From Siderastrea radians (lineage: Eukaryota > Cnidaria > Anthozoa > Scleractinia > Rhizangiidae): 64,000 nt of DNA. Both the position numbers and the translations under genes were made by a program. Shown piece after piece: positions 52,763-61,351 of this stretch. The number at the start of each line of letters is the position of its first letter. Within the stretch, counting starts at the first letter, position 1. The stretch is taken from contig OZ024890.1 of the NCBI GenBank assembly GCA_964017195.1, positions 50,957,593 to 51,021,592 on the forward strand, written 5' to 3'. Under the pieces are notes generated by a model. It ran no database searches, was not told the origin of the DNA, and worked only from the letters and a program-made list of their open reading frames with translations.

Positions 52763-52809
52763 TTGACTGGCGTTTCGACAACCTGAGCGGAAGGCATCAT
52801 CAGAGTCAA
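52763..52809 (-). ncRNA. Hammerhead-ribozyme-like motif in a Penelope terminal repeat (copy 2)
   Basis: Helix I TTGACT/AGTCAA; core CTGATGA; a stem II region ending GTC; CGAAAC; then a C before the 3' strand of helix I. Helix III would be only ACG(T/C), as in minimal type I hammerheads that work as dimers. This copy has CGCC for CGTC. One extra T follows the CTGATGA core compared with textbook hammerheads. Confidence 0.45.
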
Positions 52810-53029
52810 GAGAACTGTAAATCGTCAGTAGATGTTATAATTCTCTGGTCGTTGTCCTGATTGGTCGACGATCTCGTGACGTTATTGGTCGTCTGTCAGT
52901 TAAGCCGTGATGTTATTGGCTGTGAAGACTGTTAAACGTGATTGGTGGGTTTCGATCCATCTTTTGTTAGTCAAATGTCCGTTGGTCTATTGTTAGTCAA
53001 ATAAGTTGGTTTGTCTATTGTTGGTCTGT

Positions 53030-53430
53030 CTTGTTATTGTCGGCAATCAGTCGTTTGCAAGGTGCACGTAGTTGTTGGCAACGGTTCAGTGGTGTTTCTT
53101 CTAAGTTAGTAAACCAGCTTTCCAGAGGATTCGTTGATAGTAGTCCGTACTGTAGGTAACGCATTCAGCAGAGTCCCAGTCGATTCTGTGGTTTGTTTTT
53201 AGGTGGTGCTCAGCAATGTGATTGTTGATATCACCATTTCTGGTCGCTAGTTTGTGTTCAGTCAGTCGGACTTTCAAATTCCTGCCGGTCTCACGAATAT
53301 AAGTGGCCTGGCAGTCGCAGTATTTGATCTTATAAACTGCTCCCTGTCTGTTGCTCGGCTCGTCTTTGTCTTACACCTTCGCCAGTAGCTGTCGTAAAGT
53401 AGTGATAGGTTTGTGAGCCAAGCCCCTTTT
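53030..53430 (-). pseudogene. GIY-YIG endonuclease domain of a Penelope-like element
   Basis: Reads GLAHKPITTLRQLLAKV*DK, DRQ/NRQGAVYKIKYCDCQA, TYIRETGRNLKVRLTEHK, then NNHIAEHHLKTNHRIDWDSA and YSTDYYQR, continuing in another frame as LESWFTNLEETPLNRCQQL. The YIG motif is mutated to YIR; there is a stop after LLAKV and a one-base frameshift after YYQR. In intact elements this domain nicks DNA for target-primed reverse transcription. Confidence 0.85.
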
Positions 53431-53450
53431 GAAAGTGAGGTGAATGTGAA

Positions 53451-55190
53451 TGTTCCTAACTTAGCTTTGTACCCTCATATAGTTCTTGTATACCACTGTC
53501 ATCAGTTCCTTGAGAAGTATGGAGTAATCCATAATCTGAATGCCAGCCAGTCGAAAACAAAAATCACCTTCAGTCCCAGGCATTTCACACTGAGGACACA
53601 GTTACACGCTCCAGGAAAACTATTTATAAACAATCAGACTGGTAGCTAGAATGTTTGTGCCCTTACCACTGCCCAATGTTCTTGTGTGGCACTGAGTATA
53701 CTCCTTCATGGATTAACAGTAGGCCTATTGGAGCACATTTTGTGGCAAATGTAAATGCACATTGAGCATGAGCATGCTCAGATAGTCTGATGGCTGTATT
53801 TCAATCTTGCTTATCCCAACAGTGTGCAGAATGTGTGTCACAATGACCCTAGTAAATATGACCTAGCTGGCCACGAGTCTCCCAGTACCTCAGTGGTAGG
53901 AGCGTCTGATCAGATTCCTGTCAGGGACTCTTTGTTGCATGCTTTTGACATAATGATTGTAACAGATTCCTCGTTTTGTCCTTGTTTCTTTGAAGGTGTC
54001 CAGTAAACTAGAGCCTTTTCTCATGTCTCATATTCTCAGGTCATGGAAAGAGAGAACCGCATTATGTTTGCAAGAAAGGATGGCCTAGAGCGTAAGAAGA
54101 TGACATACACACAGGAAGCGTGTAAATGTTGTAAATGTTGTAAATGTTGTGCCTGGAGACGAGAGCGCTGAAGAAGAACGAGAAGAAGAAGATCCACTGG
54201 TTGTCCTGGAGGTGGAGGAGGAGCAGGAGCAGGATACCCGGATGACCCACAGAGTATTCGATGAGGAGGAAGAAGAGGAGGGTTAACAAAATTAATTATG
54301 TTCAAGATCTTCCTTTAAGCGGAGCCTCTTATTAACATAATAATTCAATGTCCTAAGAATGCCACTTGTAATTACTTGTAACTAGTAACATTCATCATAG
54401 GCTCTGCCATTTGTAGGTGTAACCTACTCATCAAACAAAGTATTTTGGCTATGATGATGTGTTTCTTTGACTATTCTTAAGTACCTGGGAGGGCAGGCAA
54501 TTTGACAAAAATAAATGAATTGTTCTCATTCTGTTCTTGTTTTCCCTTTTCTCACCACCTATTTACTAATCCCCTTCATGGTACTCCATGGCCACACCTA
54601 CCCCACCTACCCATAAAATGTTGAGAACTGATTCCTGCTTGACTCTCTCCCTTACCAAAATTAAAATAGGAAGGAAAATAATAACAAAATGATTATGGTT
54701 ACCTGCAATCGGTTGATCCTTCTTCTGTAGAAACTCAGTTCCAACCAGGGTGGCCCAGGGATCATGAGTTACTGTGGCGAGCACAACGAGGGTCGGTTGA
54801 CGTTGACGCCTCGCCACGTGCAGCGTGGGCACCCACTGTGGTCAAAGTCGATCCTAGCCTTACAAAACCACTTTATCCCAACAGGATAGCTATGATCGAC
54901 TTCGCACACAGTGGAAGTGCTCAAACTTCAGGAGCCCCAAACCACACCAAGCGCAAGGTCAAGCCTCCCCCCCCCCCCACCTTTCAGTAGCCTGGAGCTT
55001 GACGTTTTGACGGCCGATGCTGTCGGCCTGTCTAATATGGAAGTTAAACCTCCCTTCTCTAAAACAACTATGAAAAGCCGCTTTGGGGAAGGGAAGTTTA
55101 ACGTATGCCCTCCTAGCCCTTCTGCGGTGAGCATTGGGTGTCGCCCACTGGGCGCCAAGATCATCAAAAACAGCTTGGCAAATGCTGACC
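53451..55190. other. No confident gene
   Basis: Short plus-strand ORFs (53413-53649, 54911-55285) lack recognisable domains. TGTAAATGT repeats at 54118-54150, a purine-rich GAAGAAGA tract at 54170-54280, and an imperfect inverted pair GTCAAAGTCGATCCTAGC (about 54841) / GCTATGATCGACTTCGCACA (about 54888). Confidence 0.4.
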
Positions 55191-55192
55191 CT

Positions 55193-55522
55193 CTACTCGT
55201 TATTAGGGTCGTAGGTAGGCACCTGACGCCTCGCCAGGTTCGAGCTATCGGGGCTCGCTTGGTTTCGTTCGAGGAAAGATCTTAGCTTCGGGTTTGAGCG
55301 AAGCTCTATCCACGAGTCGAGCTCGGAGCCAAAATTCTTCCACTGAACGAGAACCTCCTGTTTTTCCCCCTCTCCACGGGAGTCCAAAACATCCTCCACC
55401 TCCCAGAGCTGATTGGGATCGTCTCCCTCTTGTGCTTCGTCGTCTGTTGAAAAATCCTCGACGAAATCTCCTTGCATCGCTCTCGCCATGATAAACTGGT
55501 TGCACGATGTTACATGGCGCAA
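55193..55522 (-). CDS. Chromodomain-containing ORF
   Basis: 109 aa. An acidic N-terminus (DFVEDFSTDDEAQEGDD) precedes a chromodomain-like segment at about residues 39-75: LWEVEDVLDSRGEGEKQEVL, VQWKNFGSELDSWIEL. The pattern W/Y-x-VE-x-L...LV-W-K...SWI fits the chromodomains on Polinton/Maverick or Ty3-type integrases at least as well as HP1-type ones (TWEP). No integrase core is visible beside it. Two starts are possible (55522, or Met-12/15 further in). Either a small host exon or a transposon remnant. Confidence 0.5.
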   Translation of the reverse strand: MRHVTSCNQFIMARAMQGDFVEDFSTDDEAQEGDDPNQLWEVEDVLDSRGEGEKQEVLVQWKNFGSELDSWIELRSNPKLRSFLERNQASPDSSNLARRQVPTYDPNNE

Positions 55523-55786
55523 TGGCGCCTTATTGCGTCACTGATCTGATTACACTGATCTGATGACAGATCTAAGGCATCGTTTTCTTCTCGTATGTCT
55601 CTCTTGATGAGAAATTAGGCTCTTAAAAATTAACCTGATCTCCTTTATTCTCCTTTACTAAAAATGTTACCGAGTATTCATTTTGAAGATATTGTTGACA
55701 TAATACGCAACAGCCAAGAGCTCGAGACTCCTTAGAAGGAATGTAGCCGGTCGACAAGGCGACCTATGGACAACGCTTGATACGGA

Positions 55787-55939
55787 GACAGACAGACAGA
55801 CAGACAGAGACACGGAGTTCCTTCAATTACAAACGAATTGGTTTCGAAGAAAGTCCTGTTTAGTGACTATAAAAACTTTTACAATAGATAATTTAAAATG
55901 CTACATAACATAAGCGTGAACGTTAATCAGATAGAACTC

Positions 55940-55983
<44 letters not shown>

Positions 55984-55992
55984 TGACAGACT

Positions 55993-56026
<34 letters not shown>

Positions 56027-56030
56027 GAAA
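55787..56030. repeat. (GACA)n microsatellites
   Basis: Short tract at 55787-55806 and a longer one at 55944-56026. Confidence 0.9.
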
Positions 56031-56040
56031 GCTGTGGAGG

Positions 56041-56392
56041 AAAGAGCGAAGTCTGCTAATTTATCTTCAACGCGACTGAAAGCAAATGAAACAACAATCT
56101 ACAGTCTTAAAACATCTCTTATTCTCTCCGTAGCATTGTAGATATGCCTATATAAAGTGTCTGCGAACTACAAAATCATAGGATTATAGAGCAGTAGAGT
56201 TGAGAGAAGAAGCAGGAAAGAGCGAAGTCTGCTAATTTATCTTCAACGCGACTGAAAGCAAATGAAACAACGATCTACAGTCTTAAAACATCTCTCATTC
56301 TCTCCTTAGCATTGTAGATATGCCTATATAAAGTGTCTGCGAACTACAAAATCATAGGATTATAGAGCAGTAGAGTTGAGAGAAGAAGCAGG
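56041..56392. repeat. 176-bp tandem duplication
   Basis: 56041-56216 and 56217-56392 are nearly identical (AAAGAGCGAAGTCTGCTAAT start in both); only a few single-base differences, so the duplication is recent. Confidence 0.92.
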
Positions 56393-56918
56393 AGACAGAA
56401 GCAGGTTCTTGGACATCAGGGAAGCCCTCGGTCCTTAGAAAAGATAGTTTAGTTAGATGGGTAATGGATGACATATAACAAAACAATCGACCCAAAACAG
56501 TTTGGCGAATTAAAGGGAAAAGAGAATATCCATTACCTTGAGTCTAATCGACAATTGGACACACACACTCTTGTTGCCTCCTCAAAGTATCTTAAGGTGT
56601 TTTAAGGAATTGGACAGGAATTTAAGAATTCTAATTGGTCAACTAATGTAACTAGGTGTGAGAGAATGCCTTGAATATGCTACTTTTTCTCTTGCTGGAG
56701 ACAGTGTGAGTAAAGATGAAATAGCGAAAATATCGTTAGTGTCACCTATTGCTGCTATTGTACCAACCAAAGATCTAATGGCTGTTAAACAAAGATTTTT
56801 TTTTTGTTTTAGTGGTTGGTACATGTAAAACATTTGAATAACAACAAGAATTTTATAGGTCGATAAATTATGATCGTCCGGGTGAGTGTAGTCCTGAGAG
56901 GGACTGTTTGTGATAACA

Positions 56919-56970
56919 TTGACTGACGTGTCGACAAACTGAGCGAATCGAAGGTCATCATCACAGTCAA
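56919..56970 (-). ncRNA. Hammerhead-like motif (copy 3), degraded
   Basis: TTGACT...AGTCAA helix I kept; core reads GTGATGA and CGACAC, both single changes from CTGATGA and CGAAAC; cleavage triplet GTC kept. Confidence 0.35.
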
Positions 56971-57028
56971 GTGAACTGGGAATCATCAACGGTTCACTTA
57001 TAACATCAAATAACGATTCACAGTTCAC

Positions 57029-57075
57029 TTGACTCTGACGGTGACCTCCGCTCAGGTTGTCGAAACGTCAGTCAA
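57029..57075 (+). ncRNA. Hammerhead-like motif (copy 4)
   Basis: TTGACT/AGTCAA, CGAAAC and GTC all intact; core reads CTGACGG instead of CTGATGA. Lies inverted and 58 bp from copy 3. Confidence 0.4.
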
Positions 57076-57150
57076 TGTCATCACAAACAGACCTTCCCAG
57101 GACTACACTCACATGGACGATCATAATTCACCGACCTATGACATGACTCC

Positions 57151-58130
57151 TGGGTTCACACAATTTCCAACAAGAATTTTTTGTAAACAGCTGTCTCCCT
57201 TGTTACTAAGTGCCCAGTCTGAATGCTGGTTTGCCAATGGTAGCATGTCTCAAAGGTGTCAGAATGCCCCAGCCCGTAATGACTTTGCAATGGAGTTTAC
57301 TCACGGGAGTCACTCGAAGTAAGTTGACGATGTCACCATTACCGAGTCACAGGCTGCACATGAAAAATCAAGCCGTCAGCGGTATCTTGGCGAGATGTAG
57401 CGGTGGGTTGCTCTCAGTAAAATGAAGTTGAACATAAGAAATGCCAAGAAATGACGACATGAGACTTAACCCTATTTCGATCGGCATTTTTTGGCCTTCT
57501 GGGACAGGCGGGGACGGGGGCGTATTCCGTGAATATTAAAGCTGTGACATCGAAACTTTGAGGGCAGAAGGTATGTCCAAAATTGTTTCCTTTGATATCC
57601 GCAACATGAGCTGATGACGGTCATATGAGGCACAAATTACGTCACGTTTTCAAACGGCGGCCATTCTGGATGCGCCATCTTTTATATCTTGATTTTTCAA
57701 CATCCTTCGAAAAGCACCACAATTGACCAAAAAGTAATCAAAATCAATAAAGAACGCAAAACATTATCTAAAAACGTAAAAGGTACTTCAAGTAAGTTAT
57801 ACTTTTTCATCAGAAAGAAGAAAATTCTAAATTCTGAAGTCTTTAACCAGTTAGCCTGCTATAGGGGAAATGCTAATTTTGACGACAGTGTCTCAACCAT
57901 TTCGCACTACATGAAGTATTTCTTTTTTTCACCGATGTGTAATTTTTGTATTCGTCTTTATTCCAGCTACATTTGTTGTTATATTGTCAGCTTAGGCCAA
58001 CTGGCAGGAATTTTAAATTTTTCTCTTAAAATAACTTCATTGTATATACGTTTTCCTACATCTTTTAATTCACCTTTGGTGCGATGATATGTTTTAATAA
58101 ACCATCTACCAAAATTCTCTTAACAATTTT
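57151..58130. other. No confident gene
   Basis: Contains a TTACGTCACG and GCGGCCATTCTGG pair at about 57636-57668. A 132-codon plus-strand ORF (57689-58087) shows no motif. Confidence 0.4.
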
Positions 58131-58203
58131 AAATGGAATCTTTTACACAGTAAAACTCAGGCACATAAGCTTACTTAGTCCTGACTTATAACTTTTGTTG
58201 TAT

Positions 58204-58209
58204 TTTATT
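58204..58209 (-). terminator. Polyadenylation signal AATAAA (array copy 1)
   Basis: CCCAATAAAATAC on the minus strand, kept in all three array copies (also 60789-60794 and 61637-61642), consistent with the 3' end of a duplicated minus-strand transcription unit. Confidence 0.4.
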
Positions 58210-58649
58210 GGGACATAACTGCCATATTGCGACAAGATATATAAAGTCCACTCGCCCAGTATGTAAATTATCTGAAGGTAGTGCAAAGCAGTACTGGAAA
58301 TACAACTTTTACATTTTGTTAGCTAGATTTTCGGCACGGAATACAACCATCAGATTGACTTTCATCCACCAACTGTAGCGAAATTATTCCCCGGGTATAC
58401 TAGAGTTTGCATCCCCTCCCACTAAAAACTCGCAGTGGTAAATCCCTATTGCTGCGGTGGAAAGAGATTAATCCTTGGTAGAATTGTTGTTGAAATACGA
58501 TAATTTCAAAACCAAGTATACTGGGAGTCTCTTACGCTCCATAAATTTTTACAACCAAGACCTGAAGCAAGTTCTAAGTTTTTCCAAGGAGGTTTAAATA
58601 GTTTTCACAGAAATGGCAAACGCTTTCTCTTTCTATAATTTTTCGAACA

Positions 58650-58778
58650 TCATCCAGAAATTTCATTGCAGAATTTCAATAGATTTGGTTTCTTAAGCCA
58701 CTTGCACCTTGGTTTCGCACACGCTCCTCCACACTTTTCTTTTTCTCCAAATTCAAGACATATTTTACACTTTTCTGG
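58650..58778 (-). CDS. Candidate terminal exon of a six-cysteine secreted peptide (array copy 1)
   Basis: The minus frame between stops encodes 42 residues with Cys at 4, 7, 16, 20, 25 and 37 (KCKICLEFGEKEKCGGACAK, PRCKWLKKPNLLKFCNEISG) ending in TGA. Against copy 2 the only two differences in this frame are third-position synonymous (AAT/AAC, GGA/GGC), and copy 3 keeps GGT-TGA. An AATAAA lies about 440 bp downstream at 58204-58209. A preceding exon with a signal peptide would be needed; a weak acceptor ACCAG precedes the exon. Family unknown; the cysteine pattern suggests a small disulfide-rich secreted peptide. Confidence 0.4.
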   Translation of the reverse strand, partial: PEKCKICLEFGEKEKCGGACAKPRCKWLKKPNLLKFCNEISG

Positions 58779-58984
58779 TCATGCATGTTCGAGCCAACAA
58801 TTGCTTGCATATTAACAGTTCCTTTTGTTTGCTCTTCGTAGAAGGTTTCTTATTGTTCCTGAACAGCATTTTTGAAGCACGTCGCGCCAGAGTCACTAGG
58901 ATCGTTTTCTAGTGCTTATTGCCAACGCAACAATAATGTTTTAACGTCCCCAAGAAACTAAATGAACTAAATGGATGGTACGAT

Positions 58985-60702
58985 CATGAGCTGTAGGAAA
59001 CATGGAGTTCGAATCGAAAGTTGTTTCAAGGAAACAGCGCTGAAAGATGTCGAGACTCCAATAAAATTATCACCTTACCGTTAGTTCTGTTGTTCTGTGT
59101 CATTGATTTCTACATCATCTTCTGCAAATATCCCTATTTCTCCCCGATTCTCTCAGCGGCTAAGTTCGATGGTAGATGCTTAAACGGCCCGCCATTTTGA
59201 AATTCACTCAGTCCCAGTTCTACTCAGCTTACCAAAAACCCCTAAAGCGAGTGGGTAGGCTATCTTTGCCAGGCTATCGTCACGAGCTCGTAAGAACATT
59301 GCACGACGGACTTCCACATATGGAAGGTCGTCGTGCAACGGATTAAAATTTGCAATTCAAATTAGGTTCTATCTTGGTTCTTCTTTCAGGGGTTTTCTCG
59401 GAGATTCAAAAAGTAGAATCAAATTGCGAAACTTAAATTCATTTTTAGTTGAAAACCAGATTGCATCAGTGGCCAGTTCTTTCGTATTTGATTATTAACT
59501 TTAGTTTACGCTTACAGTTTGAAGGAGACATTTACTTTCGGGTTTATTTCCCGTTTTCGAAACGAATCGAGCCTGTGTACTCGCTGGTCAAATTACCTAC
59601 GCGTCCATTTTATATTGCGAGAATTATTTTGCGTTGTCGAGAAGGAAAACTGTTCCAATCAGCCGGGAAATCATGGAATTAGTGTGGACGAAGCCTACAA
59701 ACACTTTATTTTCATGTTAAGGTCGAGGAACATTGCCAGAGACATAAACAAAAACAATTTTGGAAGTCTTTTGAGAGCCGCTTTCTCGGGAACGATTGTA
59801 GCGAAGAAACGACGGGTTAACTACGAGGGAGGAAAAACAATTGCCCCAGCTAAGACAATTCACCTACCTAATATCAGCAGTTGAAAGAACAGATGGTTTC
59901 AGTGAAACTGTCTGTTCGGATAGCCTGCATTACAAGACCTTACAAGCGTTTATTTAGCCAAGCGCGGAGAGCGAGACGAAACAAAAAATTCGCTTTCGGC
60001 GCTCGGCTATAAAATAATGCTTCTTCTGTTTTCGTCCTCGGAATGTAACCTTCAACTTGTGTTCTATGGTAAAATTAATGCTTTTTGTTTTCGGCCAAAC
60101 AAATACATGTATGTTGTATGTTGTTTTTGTGATTGCTAGCTTCTTCGGGGAGACAACAGCTGCTCCGAATTTCGGCAAATGCAATATAATACTGTTCCCT
60201 AAAAGTTTCCCAGAAAAGACCCGACAAGAAAATTTTATTTCCGTTTCCGACTCTTGCCCTGTGGGGAGAGTCGACTTTTTCTTACATATGTTTGCTAGCA
60301 GGGAACTGGAAAGTTATTTTTGCTCTTACCAGCTAAAGACGAATTTGAAAAACAATAGCAATTGTCTTTTCGGCCCTACGATTGGCTAATGGCACAAATC
60401 TCCTAGCAACGGCCCAAGTGCTTCCTACCCAGTGGCTTCACAGGAGAGGTTTATTTCCAGTTAGCTGGGTAGAACTGGGACTGAGGGAATTTCAAAATGG
60501 CGGGTGGTTTAAGCATCTACCATCGAACTCAGCAGAGAATCGGGGAGAAACAGGGATATTTGCAGAAGATGATGTAGAAATCAATGACACAGAACAACAG
60601 AACTAACGGTAAGGTGATAATTTTATTGAAGCTTCGACATCTTTCATTGCTGTTTCCTTGAAACAACTTTCGATTCGAACTCCATGTTTCCTATAGCTCA
60701 TG
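58985..60702. mobile_element. P-element-like transposon, 1.72 kb, TSD GTACGAT
   Basis: Same family as 8120-10589: ends CATGAGCTGTAGGAAACATG and, inverted, CATGAGCTATAGGAAACATG; terminal inverted repeats of roughly 300 bp. GTACGAT repeats at 58978-58984 and 60703-60709. It sits in a tandem array whose next junction (61545-61560, GGATGCTACGATCGGTGCC) is the unoccupied paralogous site, which confirms both ends. It lacks a recognisable transposase but carries the ORF at 59519-59884. Confidence 0.8.
59519..59884 (+). CDS. ORF in the P-like element with an RFX/winged-helix-like segment
   Basis: 121 aa. The C-terminal half reads ISVDEAYKHFIFMLRSRN, INKNNFGSLLRAAFSG and AKKRRVNYEGGKTI. The spacing of the helix, N-x-FG-x-L-x-R-x-x-F and basic wing resembles RFX-type and primase-C-type winged-helix DNA-binding domains. 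The N-terminal third (MKETFTFGF...) is less convincing and may be preceded by an unseen splice junction. It could be a captured host exon or part of a transposon DNA-binding protein. Not a P transposase core. Confidence 0.35.
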   Translation: MKETFTFGFISRFRNESSLCTRWSNYLRVHFILRELFCVVEKENCSNQPGNHGISVDEAYKHFIFMLRSRNIARDINKNNFGSLLRAAFSGTIVAKKRRVNYEGGKTIAPAKTIHLPNISS

Positions 60703-61222
60703 GTACGATCGGTGCCATTCTTAGTTAAATTTACAACTCAATCAGGCGCATATGTTTTCTTTGTCCTGAGTTATAACTTTTGTTGTATTTTATTGGGACA
60801 TATTTGCTATATTGCAACAAAATATTTAAAGTCCACTCGCTCGATATGTAAAGGGTATCTGGTGGTGGTGCAAAGCAGTACTGGAAATACAACTTTTACA
60901 TTTTGTTGTCTAAATTTTGGGCACAGAATACAACCATCAGATTGACTTTCATCCACCAACTGTAGCGAAATTATTCCCCGGGTATACTAGAGTTTGCATC
61001 CGCTCCCGCTAAAAACTCGCAGTGGTAAATCCCTATTGCTGCGGTGGAAAGAGATTAATCCTTGGTAGAATTGTTGTTGAAATATGTTGAAGTATGGGAG
61101 TCTCTTACTCTCCATAAATTTTTACAACCATGACCTGAAGCAACTTCTAAGTTTTTCCAAGGAGGTTTAAATAGTTTTCACAGAAATGGCAAACGCTTTC
61201 TCTTTCTATAATTTTTTGAACA

Positions 61223-61351
61223 TCAGCCAGAAATTTCGTTGCAGAATTTCAATAGATTTGGTTTCTTAAGCCACTTGCACCTTGGTTTCGCACACGCTCC
61301 TCCACACTTTTCTTTTTCTCCAAATTCAAGACATATTTTACACTTTTCTGG
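61223..61351 (-). CDS. Candidate six-cysteine peptide exon (array copy 2)
   Basis: Same 42 residues as the copy at 58650, differing only by synonymous changes. AATAAA at 60789-60794 downstream. Copy 4 (about 62710-62840) has a frameshift in the EKEK stretch, and copy 3 is split by an insertion before CNKISG, so only two copies are open. Confidence 0.4.
   Translation of the reverse strand, partial: PEKCKICLEFGEKEKCGGACAKPRCKWLKKPNLLKFCNEISG

Larger units (their letters stand above)
52690..53450 (-). mobile_element. Penelope-like retroelement, 3' end with GIY-YIG endonuclease and terminal repeat
   Basis: The minus strand encodes the end of a Penelope protein followed by its terminal repeat. 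The terminal part shares its sequence with three other copies in this window (345-470, 56870-56990, 57010-57150) and carries a hammerhead-ribozyme-like core at 52763-52809. The reverse transcriptase part is missing, so this is a 5'-truncated copy. Confidence 0.8.
56870..57150. mobile_element. Pair of inverted Penelope terminal repeats
   Basis: 56870-56990 (minus) and 57010-57150 (plus) are inverted copies around a 58-bp centre. Both carry the hammerhead-like core and the ACTACACTCA...GACGATCATAAT tail; the right copy continues into ACTCCTGGGTTCACAC, as at 345-470. No protein part remains. Confidence 0.65.

Noticed and set aside
54911..55285. 124-codon plus-strand ORF overlapping the chromodomain ORF
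   Set aside because: No recognisable domain, and the minus strand over its last 90 bp encodes the end of the chromodomain ORF; one strand is likely a shadow.
57689..58087. 132-codon plus-strand ORF
   Set aside because: Lysine- and phenylalanine-rich AT-driven composition, no motif, no splice or start context.
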